From Ligustrum vulgare (Eukaryota > Streptophyta > Magnoliopsida > Lamiales > Oleaceae), in NCBI GenBank assembly GCA_963555705.1, contig OY743172.1:17297446-17361445 (forward strand): a DNA stretch of 64,000 nucleotides, given 5' to 3'. A model generated the notes under the pieces. The model was given only the letters and a program-made list of their open reading frames with translations. It was not told where the DNA came from and did no database searches. Shown here piece after piece: positions 35,079 to 46,719 of the stretch (the stretch's first letter is position 1; the number at the start of each line of letters is the position of its first letter). The position numbers were made by a program, and so were the translations under genes.

Positions 35079-35280
35079 TGTTAGGAAATATAATATTTCA
35101 TCCTTTATTGTACAGTTTATATATGTATAGTGTATCATATCTTCCCTTCTATATTCCCTGATTTATAGGTTAATTATACCACTATTCTAGGAGTGATTAG
35201 AGATCTCATTGTATATATTTACATGGTATTGTATCAATGAAAATACAGTAATCAATTCTATTCATTTTTCCTACTTTTCA
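35079..35280 (+). repeat. 5' LTR of copia element
   Basis: 202 bp, TG...CA, one difference from the 3' copy (TTGTACAG versus TTGTTCAG). Confidence 0.95.
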
Positions 35281-35293
35281 TGGTATCAGAGCC
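35281..35293 (+). promoter_or_regulatory. Copia primer-binding site
   Basis: TGGTATCAGAGCC directly abuts the 5' LTR and is complementary to the 3' end region of the initiator Met tRNA used by plant copia elements. Confidence 0.9.
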
Positions 35294-35357
35294 AGATCAA
35301 AATTCTGACTCCATCGTCTGCATCCTATAATCTCGTGCAGAATTCCTCTCCATCAAA

Positions 35358-36974
35358 ATGGCCAACGGAAAAATAGAGAAAGTGACTCTCCTTGGGGATT
35401 CCTCAAAATCAGATCTCTCGGATCCCTATTTCACTCATCACTCGGATCATCCGGGTTTAATTCTAACTTCCAAAACTATGAATGGAGAAAACTATTCAGC
35501 CTGGCGCAGAGCCATGATTCTGGCATTGAACTCTAAAAATAAGTTGGGTTTCGTCAATGGTACCATCAAGGCACCTTCGGAAGAATCAGATCCTATCAAG
35601 TATGCGGCTTGGTCACGGTGCAATGACATGGTTCATTCTTGGATTATCAACACCCTCAATCCGGAAATCTCTGACAGTGTAATCTACTATTCTAGTGCTC
35701 ATGAAGTTTGGGAGGATCTTCGTGAGCGATTTTCTCAAAGCAATGCGCCTCGCATCTTTGAAATTCAACGAGATATTGCCTATCTTCGACAGGATCAACT
35801 CTCGGTCTCAACCTATTACACGAAACTAAAAGGTTTATGGGATGAATTGGATACTTATGCTGATGCAGAAAGTGGAACGCAATCAAACAAGCAAAAGTTG
35901 ATGCAATTTCTAATGGGCTTAAATGAGACTTACAGTGCAATTCGAGGGCAAATTCTTTTGATCAATCCTCTACCCTCAGTTCGCCAAGCTTATGCTTCTA
36001 TTTTTCAGGAGGAGAAGCAACGAACTCTCAGCAATTCACACACTGTAATGGAGTCCATCAACGGCGCAGCCATGGCCGTGCGCCACAATAAACAGCCTTC
36101 TTCCTCAGCAGTAGTGCAAAAATCGGAGCACCTAGACCAATTTGGTTCTCATGATTTTTCCCCTTATCAATCGCAGGAGAAAACGCAAGAAGGTGGGCGT
36201 CGATTTAACCAAGATCGGCGTCGTTCTGGTTCTGGAAGGGGACCACTGCAATGTTCTTACTGTGGTGAAATGGGCCATTTTGTCAAAAGGTGTTATAAAT
36301 TGCATGGATATCCACCAGGTTACCAAAAATCGAAAATGAGTCCTGGCCCAAATCAATTTCATCAAGTCAACCTTGTATCAGATGGGCCAATCAAGGAAGA
36401 AGGAAAGTCAGTAGTTAATATATCAAAGGCCCAACTTAAACAACTTTTATCGCTAATTAGTGACAAGGAAGGAAATTCTAGCTCCCAAGCAAATACGGTA
36501 ACCAAACCAGGTTTGTCTAAAGTCGCTTCCCGCGGCTGGATCATTGATAGCGGGGCGACGGACCATATTTCTTCATCCTCTAAGTTAATTTTGCACAAAA
36601 ATAAAAATTGTTCATTGCCTCCTGTGCTCTTACCTAGCAGAGACAAAGCTAATATTGTTGCAAAGGGATCACTTCCTCTAAATTCTGTCTATCATTTGCA
36701 TGATGTGTTATTTGTGCCTTCCTTCAAAGTTGATTTAATGTCAGTTATCCGTTTGACAAGAAACCTGGATTGTTCCGTGACATTTTTCCCTCATTGGTGT
36801 ATTTTGCAGGATCTGGATACGAGGAGGACGATTGGTTTGGGTAAGCAGCGTGATGGGTTGTACTATTTGGAGGCACTGGCGACGGAAAGATTTATGCACC
36901 AACCTTCTACATCCAACAACCAACCATCAGCAATCTCATCACTTCATCCACCAATCTCTGGCATAGTCGACTAG
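35358..36974 (+). CDS. Copia Gag and protease
   Basis: 538-codon open frame starting at the ATG 77 bp after the LTR. The N-terminal copia Gag domain (LTSKTMNGENYSAWRRAMIL) is followed by the UBN2-type body (SDSVIYYSSAHEVWEDLRER, FEIQRDIAYLRQDQLSVSTY). A zinc knuckle CSYCGEMGHFVKRC (Cx2Cx4Hx4C) lies near residue 300, and the protease active site IIDSGATDH near residue 398. The frame ends in a TAG at 36972 shortly after a frameshift: the continuing polyprotein frame (NLWHSRLGHVSPS, GAG-pre-integrase) is offset by one base. Gag and protease themselves look intact. Confidence 0.9.
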   Translation: MANGKIEKVTLLGDSSKSDLSDPYFTHHSDHPGLILTSKTMNGENYSAWRRAMILALNSKNKLGFVNGTIKAPSEESDPIKYAAWSRCNDMVHSWIINTLNPEISDSVIYYSSAHEVWEDLRERFSQSNAPRIFEIQRDIAYLRQDQLSVSTYYTKLKGLWDELDTYADAESGTQSNKQKLMQFLMGLNETYSAIRGQILLINPLPSVRQAYASIFQEEKQRTLSNSHTVMESINGAAMAVRHNKQPSSSAVVQKSEHLDQFGSHDFSPYQSQEKTQEGGRRFNQDRRRSGSGRGPLQCSYCGEMGHFVKRCYKLHGYPPGYQKSKMSPGPNQFHQVNLVSDGPIKEEGKSVVNISKAQLKQLLSLISDKEGNSSSQANTVTKPGLSKVASRGWIIDSGATDHISSSSKLILHKNKNCSLPPVLLPSRDKANIVAKGSLPLNSVYHLHDVLFVPSFKVDLMSVIRLTRNLDCSVTFFPHWCILQDLDTRRTIGLGKQRDGLYYLEALATERFMHQPSTSNNQPSAISSLHPPISGIVD

Positions 36975-39900
36975 GACATGTATCCCCTTCTCGTTTAAGT
37001 TTCATTGCTAAGAATTTTTTAAACATTTCCGTTCAATCTAATAATGCTTGCCACATATGTCCTTTAGCTAAGCAAAGTCGTTTACCTTTCAGTCCTAGTA
37101 GTATTTCCTCTATAAAACCATTTGAAATTGTTCATTGTGATATTTGGGGTCGTTATCGACATCCTTCTATTTCTGGTGCTCATTACTTTCTAACTATTGT
37201 CGATGATTATACACGCTTTACTTGGATATTTTTGATGCGACATAAAGATGAATCACAATCAATCCTAAAAAATTTCTTCAGCTATGTTTTTACCCAATTT
37301 GAATCTCGCATTAAAAATTTTCGAAGTGACAATGGTAGAGAGTTTGTATCACTTCGTTCTTTCTTCCAAGAAAATGGCGTGGTTTTTCAACATTCATGTG
37401 TTTACACGCCCCAGCAAAATGGAGTTGTAGAACGCAAACATCGCCATATTTTACAAGTGGCTCAAGCTTTAAAATTTCAAGCTCATCTTCCTATCCAATT
37501 TTGGGGTGAATGTGTTCTTACAGCTGTACACATCATTAATCGATTACCTTCTCCAGTTCTCTCCTTCAAAACTCCTTTTCAACTTCTCTACTCAAAGCCT
37601 CCTTCCTTCTCACATCTCCGTGTGTTTGGATGTCTCGCATATGCCACAAATGTCCACACTTCTCACAAATTTGACTATCGTGCCATGCCCTCCATTTTCA
37701 TCGGTTATCCTATCGGTCAAAAGGCCTATAAATTATTTGACCTATCAAGCAAAAAAGTTTTTACTAGCCGAGAGGTAAAATTCCATGAAGATTTTTTTCC
37801 TTATACATCTATCCGACCCAACTCTAACGCCTCTCAGTCAACCCATACTGCAGGTCCAATTCCATTAGTGGTTCATGACATACCTTCCTCCATTGACTCC
37901 ACGTTTGATTATAATCAAACTTCATCATCCCCTCTTAATCCCTCACATGACATTTCGACCACCTCATCTTCTCCCATGGATAGGGCCAACCTTCCTTCCG
38001 ATTCTCTTCAATCCGACCTTGATTCTTCTCCATTACCAGCGTCAGAACCTCCCTCCACCTTTCGTACATACACTCGTCGTCAAAAACTTTAACCTCTACC
38101 TATCATCTCTGACTCACCCAACCCTCAACCATCACCCGCAACACCATCGTCTCCACCTTCTTCCACCAATCAGCCATCTCTTTCACCCGTCCCTGAATTT
38201 GCTGGGGCCGACCAACCTCTTCCTTTATCCACTCCACCCGCAACCTCCCCTGAACCATCCATGCATATTCGTCGCTCAAGCCGCCAGACTGGTCCTCCGA
38301 TCAAGCTCAGTGATTACATCTGTTCTAATGTCACAAGGCTTCCCTCCGACGGATCTTCCTCTTCGCTTTCAGGTCCGCATCTCAGCACCCGCTACCCTTT
38401 GTCCAACTATGTATCTTATCATCGATACAGGCCTCGGTATCGCTCCTTCACTGCCCATGTGAACCAAGCTACTGAACCACAATCTTATTCCGAGGCTGTC
38501 ATTCATCCGGAATGGCGGGCAGCAATGCAATCTGAATTAGAAGCTCTCCAAGAGAATGGCACTTGGACTCTCACATCCCTTCCATCCGGCAAGAAACCAA
38601 TTGGTTGTCGATGGGTATACAAAATCAAACATAAGTCTGATGGTTCCATTGAGCGATATAAAGCACGGTTAGTTGCCAAAGGTTTCACACAATTGGAGGG
38701 TGTGGATTATCATGATACATTTTCTCCTACTGCCAAAATAATCTCTGTCCGTTGCTTACTTGCTCTAGCCGCTGCTCGGGGATGGTCCCTTCATCAATTG
38801 GATGTTAACAATGCTTTTCTCCATGGGGATCTCCATGAAGAAATCTATATGTCTCCGCCGCCAGGGCTTCAGAGACAGGGGGAGAGTCACTTGGTTTGTC
38901 GACTGCATAAGTCCTTGTATGGTTTGAAACAGGCATCGCGCCAATGATTCTCTAAGTTTTCTACAGCTATTCGTTCCGCTGGTTATGTACAATCTCGTGC
39001 TGATTACTCCCTATTCACCAGGAAACAAGGCAAGTCTTTCACTGCTCTTTTGATTTATGTAGACGATATCTTAATTACTGGAAATGATCCTGCTAGTATT
39101 GTTGCAATTAAGGAGTTTTTGCATAGCAGTTTTCGTTTAAAGGATCTTGGTGAGTTGAAATATTTTTTGGGAATTGAAATTGCTTCTTCTAGAAATGGGA
39201 TTTTTATCTCCCAACACAAATATGCTTTAGAGATAATCAAGGATGCAGGGTTGTTGGGGGCAGCCCCTGTTGACACTCCTATGGATCGAAATTTGAAGTT
39301 ATCTGATAAGAGTAATTTACTTAGAGACCCAGGCCGTTATAGAAGGCTGGTCGGAAGATTAATATATCTAATTGTTTCTAGACCGACATCACATACTCGG
39401 TACATGTCTTGAGTAGATTTATGCATCAACCACGAAAACTTCATATGGAGGCAGCACTTCGAGTTGTCCGATATCTAAAAGGTGCTCCTGGCCGAGGGTT
39501 GTTCTTTTCTTCAAATAGTGATTTCAGATTACGGGCCTATTGCGACTCAGATTGGGGAGGTTGCCCACTTACTAGAAGATCCACTACCGGTTATTGTGTT
39601 TTTCTTGGACCCTCATTAATATCTTGGAAATCAAAGCGGCAGAAAACTGTATCACTTTCTTCAGCTGAAGCCGAATACCGTGCAATGACAGGAGCTTGCT
39701 GTGAGTTGACATGGCTTCAATATTTGTTGAATGACTTGGGGCTTCTTGATCATAAACCTGCCTTACTTTATTGTGACAACAAGGCTGCCTTGCACATTGC
39801 AGCCAATCCAGTTTTTCATGAACGCACTAGGCACATTGAGATGGATTGCCACTATATCAGAGATAAGATTCACGATGGATTTGTGGTCACAAAATCTATA

Positions 39901-40008
39901 ACTTCTGCGAATCAATTGGCTGACGTTCTAACCAAGCCTTTGGGGAAAGAAATTTTTGTTCCAATGATTAGCAAGTTGGGATTGCAGGATATTCACTCTC
40001 CAACTTGA
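36953..40008 (+). pseudogene. Copia Pol: integrase, reverse transcriptase, RNase H (two stops, one frameshift)
   Basis: GAG-pre-integrase LWHSRLGHVSPSRLS; integrase with the Asp of IVHCDIWG, SDNGREF and the Glu of QNGVVERKH. An in-frame TAA at 38090 falls in the variable linker. Reverse transcriptase ([32 protein letters not shown]) stops at a TGA at 38945 that replaces the Trp of the usual RQW, then continues in the same frame to catalytic LLIYVDDILITG. A one-base loss near 39390 shifts into the last frame: [50 protein letters not shown], ending at 40008 just before the polypurine tract. All catalytic residues are visible. Confidence 0.9.
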
Positions 40009-40015
40009 GGGGGAG

Positions 40016-40217
40016 TGTTAGGAAATATAATATTTCATCCTTTATTGTTCAGTTTATATATGTATAGTGTATCATATCTTCCCTTCTATATTCCCTGATT
40101 TATAGGTTAATTATACCACTATTCTAGGAGTGATTAGAGATCTCATTGTATATATTTACATGGTATTGTATCAATGAAAATACAGTAATCAATTCTATTC
40201 ATTTTTCCTACTTTTCA
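40016..40217 (+). repeat. 3' LTR of copia element
   Basis: 202 bp, preceded by TTGAGGGGGAG, followed by GATCA. Confidence 0.95.
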
Positions 40218-40325
40218 GATCAGGATAATAATAATAAAAAAAAAGGTGTAGTCCACACCTTGAAAAAGTCCTAATCGACCATGTCCTAGGTTATTCATTG
40301 GTTAAGGAAGTAAATCACAGATTAT

Positions 40326-40500
40326 GAGCTTGTTTGGTAATGGTGAAATTTTTACCACAATTTTTCAAACTCAATCTCAACCATCAATTCTTAGTCAAGC
40401 CCACCATTTTTGACTTTTCAAACATTTTTAAACCACACATCCATCAAAAAACCAAAAAAAACTACAAAAATCAAAAATTTTCACATTACCAAACAGGCTC
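40326..40500. mobile_element. MITE with 27-bp inverted ends
   Basis: Left end GAGCTTGTTTGGTAATGGTG and the inverted right end GAGCCTGTTTGGTAATGTGA match with few differences. TAT flanks both sides, a possible 3-bp duplication. Diverged relatives sharing the words 'gacttttcaaacattttt' and 'aaccacac' recur at about 40830-41000, 42530-42850, 44100-44280, 45106-45290 and 50700-50860, so this is a locally abundant family. Confidence 0.65.
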
Positions 40501-41249
40501 TATGTCTCCCAAAGCCAAGGTGAACGTGTGGTAAATCATAACTTCCGCTTCCCACATGACACAAATTTATTATTTCAGGATTCGAATCCTATATCAGACT
40601 TCGTTGTACATTTTTCCATCCCTCCTCTTTGCTACTGAGAGATGTGCCCGGGGCTTACATCTCAATTAAAGAATCCTGGTTGTCGGTTGCTATGTAATGT
40701 GCCAAAATGCAAACAAGGCTCTAAGAGATCAGGATAATCAATTTTGTCGTTTCATGGATGATGTGATAATCTTGAAACAAGATTTTTTTTTTCTTTTTTT
40801 TTTTTTTTTACCCCTTTTAAACAAAGTCAGAGTTCGACTATGTTTAGAAATGTGAAAAAAAATTGATTTTTTTGAATTTTTTCTTATAAATATGTGATTT
40901 AAAAATATTTGAAAAGTCAAAAATTATAAACTTGCTTAGAATGAATTGTTAGGATTAAATTTGAAAATTCGTTGTAAAATTTTTGACTTTATCAAACAAG
41001 CATATTCCTTTTCTTTTTTTTTTTAATATAATAAACAAGCATATTCCTTTAAAATTCAGTGATGGGATAAAAGTCACTAACATTATTTTAAGTGATATTC
41101 ACGAGTTTTTATGGGCTAATTAAACATTTATGAACAACTTGATTCATTTTAATTATAACTTTTCAAACACATATTTTATCAACTTTTATTAAAATTTAAT
41201 TAATTAACTTCCTTTACATTTGATAAACCATTTATAAACGAGAGGAATT

Positions 41250-41356
41250 ATATGTTCCCCACAGTGGGGAACATAATCCATTCCCACAGGACCATCTCAC
41301 CAACCAATCAAATTGCTTGTAGGAATGGATTATGTTCCCCACTGTGGGGAACATAT
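41250..41356. repeat. Perfect foldback repeat, 35-bp arms
   Basis: Left arm 41250-41284 and right arm 41322-41356 are exact reverse complements. Each arm contains its own 21-bp palindrome (TGTTCCCCACAGTGGGGAACA). The loop is 37 bp. The ends extend imperfectly outward. Likely a small foldback/MITE-type element; no obvious target duplication was confirmed. Confidence 0.85.
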
Positions 41357-42865
41357 CATTTCCATTATAAACGAATGTTTGTAAATAGTAATTTGACAAC
41401 ATTTCATTAATTTATTTATTTTTAAAATAAATAATGATATGAAAATATTTTTGATCAATCGAAATTATTCTTTTAAAAAAAATGTCCAAGAAAATTGTTA
41501 ACACGTGACCAATTATAAACATAGCACATGTTTAAAATACATATAGCACATGTTAGGTTTTTATTTAAAAAAATTCATTTTTTTACAGTTGTCAATATCA
41601 ATCATTCATTAAAAATCAATCCCACAATATTTAAATTTTCAATCAAATCTCAACTATTATTTCTCCTAAAAATTATTATTTATTCCAAAAAACTCATTTT
41701 AAACAATATCAAATAAACTCATTGTTCATGAACAGTCAAAATTTGCACTTAAAAATTGAATTGCTTTGATCTAATCTTACAAATCCTAAAAAGATCTACT
41801 AAATTCATCAAGATTATTCAAAGAATCAAAACGACCAATTACTAAGTCGACTTTTTGTAAAATACTCGTTTGATCGAGGACGAGGAAAAGAGGTTGGGTT
41901 GTAGTACTGCGCTTCTAGTTGAAAGGAAGGAGGCCAAATCGATCCCTTCTTTCTTTCTTTCTTTCTTCGAAGAAAAAAATAGTACAATGAGATTTTTATG
42001 TCGAATGTGAATGGGCAAATTACGATCATTCCGAAGCGTGTAGATGGTTCATTAATTTCGATTTTCATGTTTGATGTAGCTAAAAATTACATTTTTTAAT
42101 TAAATTTTAACCATTGTTTGATCTAAATTTAAATTTTTATCAAAGTCAAAATTAACAATTAATTATAACTACGTATTTCATGGACTCCATAACTTTTTAA
42201 TCACTTAATTTATCAACATTTATCAAAATTCACTAAAAATTCTATTTTAATTGAAACCAAATATATAATTTTATACATTATTTTTAACATATTCAAAACT
42301 AGTTCACATTATAACCCACACATCTCGTAAAATTCACTACGGTTCACTTACTATTTTTTGACTAGTCGCCATAAGGATTAAATTGCTGTAAGGATCGATC
42401 GTCTCGTTAAGGAAGGAGTTTCAAAATTTTGTAGTAACTTCGTGAAATAAATTGAGTTTTATTTGAAACGCTCTTATAAAAATATTAATGCACCGCTCAA
42501 CGTTTTCTCATTTTTCTACTACTCAGTATGCGTTTGGCCACCATTTTTTGGAAAAAACTATGATTTTGAATAGTATTTTTGGGAAAATATGTGGTTAAAA
42601 AATGTTTGAAAAGTCAAAAATGGTAAGCTTGACTAAGATAGATGATTGAGATTAAATGTTGAATAAATTTGATTTGAAAAAAATGGGGCCAATTAGGAGC
42701 TCAATCTCGTCCATTTATTAAAAGTCAATCACACAATATTTGACTTTTCAATTAAATTTCAACCATCAATTCTCTTAAAAATTAATATTCATTTCAAAAA
42801 AACTAATTTTAATTAAAATCAAACATACTTAAAGTAAAATATGTAGTTGAAAGGTGGAGCAATAA
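41357..42865. other. AT-rich intergenic sequence with MITE remnants
   Basis: No gene is visible. 41826-42068 differs in texture (less AT-rich, with a (CTTT)n tract) but its ORF has no recognisable similarity. Confidence 0.5.
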
Positions 42866-43190
42866 GAGCATCACTAATGATTTATAGATATTTTAATCTA
42901 TGTGGCACTTAAGTAAATAATTATCACACTCATATTGATAAAATAGATAATGGGATTTAAAGTTTATCTCCAATGGTCATTGCCTATAAATTTTTTTATG
43001 TATATACGTGTCTTCAATATTTTGTCTAGTAAGTATCTACATCTGGACATAGTATCAAATAATGTCTCTGTCATGTCAGTGCCACATAGACATACAAACT
43101 AACCATTAGAGAATAAATTTTGATATCATTATTTATTTTTTCTATGCGACTATATATTTTTTCTCAATTAATATATCATTAGAGATGCTC
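42866..43190. mobile_element. Tourist-like (PIF/Harbinger) MITE, 325 bp
   Basis: Inverted ends GAGCATCACTAATGAT and (inverted) GAGCATCTCTAATGAT, flanked by TAA on both sides (42863-42865 and 43191-43193). A 3-bp TAA/TTA duplication with GAGCATC-type ends is diagnostic of Tourist MITEs. Confidence 0.85.
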
Positions 43191-45327
43191 TAACAATTCG
43201 ACTCAAGCCCAATATTCTCTTCAAGGGAACAACTACCAATTGCATCCCTATAACTAACCTTCAACTATTTTCAAGAATTTTTTTCTATATTATTCTCAAT
43301 CAATAAAATTGTAACAGACTGTTCGAAGGCTTATAGTCGCCATTTCTTTTTATTTATTTGTATTTTCTAAAAAAAATAAGTGGTTAAAAATTGAAGAAAG
43401 AAATCAATCATTCTATAGACATTGAAATTTGATATTTTAAAATGACATTTTGATGTGAAATAATTTTATTGACTCATAAAAAAATATTGATGTAATCAAT
43501 TCCCAATAAATCCGCATCACATCAAAATGTTCGAGTTAAATGCTCTAAATGTCATTGTACTTAGCCAAATGTTTCTAGATTACCACTATGTTTTATTGTC
43601 TGTTCGGCAACTACAGCCGGAATTTTATTTTATTTTTTGAATTTTTGGTATTTTTTAGGTAGATCAATGGTTGAAAATTAGAGAGAGAAAATATATATAA
43701 TTAAAAAATAATTTGAAAAATTTTATTATTTATAAATTTATTTATAAATTATAATCATTAATTAAAAGAACGATATTTTAAATTGTTTTTAGAATACCAT
43801 TAAACTTTCAAAAGAATCCCACAAATGCCAATGTCTTTACTCCATTAAAAGAATTGACAGGAATTGTATAATGGGCATATTTCAAGAAACCAAGAAATAT
43901 AAAGTTGTTGTTTGATCTAAATTTTTATCAAAGCTTGTGTTCGGAAACTATTATAACATGTAATGATTAGTATTATTTGTATTTTCTAAGTAAGATGTGT
44001 GGTTAAAAATAAGAGAGAGAAAAGATGTGTGGTTAAAAAATGATGTTAAAAATTGTGTTGATTATAATAAAAGTTTTCCGAATACACTGAAAGTCAAAGT
44101 CAACAATTAATTATAATCACATATTCTATTAGTCATAACTTTTTAACCACATCATCTCATCAACCATTTATTTTAGTCAACCTTACAATTTTTTACTTTT
44201 CAAACATTTTTTAACCATACATTCTCCCAAAAAACTATTCATAACCACAATTTTTTCAAAAAAATGGGGTCAAACACATACAAAATAAAACTTCAAAATT
44301 AAATTTTTTTATGCTACATTTCAAGCTTACGAAAACCCGCTACTTCAATTTCCTTTCTAGCTTACAAAATAAAACGAAAAACATTCTCTTACTTCAATTT
44401 CAAGCTTGCAATTTCTTATGCTGTATTTCACAAAATATAGCAAGAGCAAGTTATTTTATTTTATTTTGTAAGGTAGAAATCTGAAATTGAAGAGTGGGGT
44501 TTTTATGTTATTTTGTAAGCTTGAAAATGTTAGCTTTAAAAATATTGGTTCTAAAGTTTTATTTATTTATTTATTTATTTTTTTGCCCCAATTTGATGAA
44601 GATTAAGATCATTTTTTTAGTGAAATTTGATAAAGATGATGAGATGGTGTTGTAAAAAGGTTATGGTCAATGGAATATGTGATTATAATTAATTATTGAT
44701 TTTGATAAAAATTTAGATTAAAATCTAGATCAAACAAGAGCTTTATATTTTTTGGTTACTTGAAATATTGACATCATACAATTCTGTGAACTCTTCTTAT
44801 GGCAGTTAAGACAATGGCATTTGTGGTACACTTTCGAGAGTTTTATGGCATTCTAGGATCAATTTAAAATATAGTGACATTCTAGAAATATTTGGCGAAG
44901 TACAATGGCGTTTGGAGCATTTAACTCTCAAAATGCCCTATTTAAAATATCAAATTTGATCGTCTATCTACAAACCATTCAACGGCCATGAGTTGTCATT
45001 TTTTTTCTAGGTAAAATGTGTTAAAATTTGGAGAGAAAAAAATATATGTGATTTGAAAAATGTGTTGTTATAAATTAATTTATAAATTCTACTAAGCTCT
45101 TGTTTGGTCCCCATTTTTTTTTAAAATAAAATATATTCAACACTCAATCTCAACCATTAATCTTAGTCAAGTCTAACATTTTTTACTTTTCAAATATTTT
45201 TTAACAACACATTATACCAAAAATACTATTCAAAAATCACATTATTCTATTAAAAAAAAAAAATGGGGGCAAATTAGGGGTTAATTAATATTGGGGTAAA
45301 AGAACACAAGCTAGAATTAACAATATT
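43191..45327. other. AT-rich intergenic sequence with MITE remnants
   Basis: Repeated fragments of the family seen at 40326-40500, no ORF of note. Confidence 0.5.
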
Positions 45328-45339
45328 TTTTTTTTTTTT

Positions 45340-45590
45340 TATCAGCCCCCATGGCAAATCTCCCAGTGACAAAGGGGAGGGGTGGTAAGTACTCAGTGCG
45401 GCAGTGTGCTTAGTTCGATTCCCCGCAAGGTGGAATTGACTTTGTTGCAAGCGGGAGTTATTGAGAATTGCTCATGCTTACACAATTCTCTCCACCCTGG
45501 TCCCTGAGAGGCATAATTTGGATTTACTATCTCGAACTAATGACCTTGAGCGTGATTGGATTGGACACTCAGGGGTGGGATACACTTTTT
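45340..45590 (+). repeat. Possible tRNA-derived SINE or related repeat
   Basis: Contains a box B-like AGTTCGATTCC (about 45413) and a box A-like GGTGGTAAGTACTCAGT about 25 bases before it, with T-rich runs at both ends. No target duplication was found, so the call is tentative. Confidence 0.35.
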
Positions 45591-45905
45591 TTTTTAACAA
45601 ATTTTTTTATCAAACAATTCCAAACACATATGGATGAATCCAGCTTGCAAGTAGCCAAGTACCCCATCGAAGGACGATGTCAAATCCCAACACGTCAAGA
45701 CACCAAGAAGGTCAGAGATAAAGAAAAGTACAATGAAAATAGGAGAATTTTTGGTAGAATTTCATATTGGCAATGCACGTGCATAACACCTGATCTTGGT
45801 TAAGAGTGTGAAACACAGAATTCATTTATCAAAATAACTCGTAACATTGTACATTTCTAATGCGCACGCGTATATGTGAAATGTGTGTGATATTTTAATA
45901 TTTAT

Positions 45906-46058
45906 TTATATATATATATGATTCGTAACTCAAACTCTGTATTTTATTGCTGATTATCTGGAGAGTTTCAGGCATTTCTTTTCCATTTCTTCGCCTCTGA
46001 ATCTTGGAATATTTAGCCGCCGGGTTCATGTTCTGTTTATCAGTTCCCTTGGTTGCAG
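45906..46058 (+). promoter_or_regulatory. Putative TATA region and 5' UTR exon of the SKIP30-like gene
   Basis: A TATATATATA run at 45906-45919 is followed by a less AT-rich, CT-containing stretch ending GTTGCAG|GTTAAT at 46058/46059, a good 5' splice site. The matching acceptor is TAATGCTTCAG ending at 48338. This gives a 2.28-kb 5' UTR intron. Inference only; RNA data would decide. Confidence 0.45.
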
Positions 46059-46599
46059 GTTAATCTTTCTTTACATACTATTTGCTAACGAGATTGGCTT
46101 GGGTATCACTTTAATTTCGACTTTGTATTTAAATCAGGTGAAAAATCCCATAATTCTTATGTTGATTCCGGGGACCCATATAGGAAAATTGAAATCTTTG
46201 AAACATTTTCGGGGGAAAGAAGAATAATTTACGAGCTGATTTTGTAAGTTGAGTGCTAGGGCTTGAATTTAATTTGGATTGTCTTTCTTAGAATTTTTTT
46301 TTTTTTAAAACACCAGTATATGTAGTTTTCTTATGGTGATGGATATTGAGTATATTAATTATCATAGTGCTGAAATGCTGCCTATTAATATTTGGTAATA
46401 AAATGCATGGAGATTTCTGAATAACAATGTTTGATGCTAACAGATTAATGACAACGGGACATGCGAATAAAGGGTTGTGACTGAAGAATTATATACTTAA
46501 ACTTGGTGATGTATTACCTTTGAGACTCATGTTGAAGAATAAATTTTTTGATGTCTCAATTATAGAACAATGAACATATTTGATGATTGTAATTTCATT

Positions 46600-46719
46600 T
46601 TTTTTTTTTTATTTTTTATTCCTATATATATACAACTACAAATCCACCCAGGAGAATTGAACCCAAGACCTCAATCTTGGTAAGGGATGTCGCCCACTTG
46701 GACAGAGCCCTTGTTCTCA
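46600..46719 (-). mobile_element. tRNA-derived SINE, 120 bp, in the 5' UTR intron
   Basis: On the minus strand: box A-like TGTCCAAGTGG, box B GGTTCAATTCTCC and an A-rich tail. Perfect 14-bp target duplication ATTGTAATTTCATT at 46586-46599 and 46720-46733, the mark of LINE-mediated insertion. Confidence 0.85.

Larger units (their letters stand above)
35079..40217 (+). mobile_element. Young Ty1/copia retrotransposon (5.1 kb)
   Basis: LTRs of 202 bp (35079-35280 and 40016-40217) begin TGTTAGGAAATATAAT and end CTACTTTTCA. They differ at one base by eye. A perfect duplication GATCA flanks them (35074-35078, 40218-40222). The primer site TGGTATCAGAGCC (35281-35293) and polypurine tract TTGAGGGGGAG (40005-40015) are intact. 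The internal order Gag, protease, integrase, reverse transcriptase, RNase H defines copia. The coding region carries two stops and two frameshifts, so mobilisation must have been in trans, or damage followed very recent insertion. Confidence 0.95.

Noticed and set aside
40540..40735. Possible SINE with a GATTCGAATCC box B-like word
   Set aside because: The word is a palindrome, and no box A, tail or target duplication could be found.
41826..42068. Possible organellar DNA insertion
   Set aside because: Texture differs from neighbours, but I could not match it to any plastid or mitochondrial gene.
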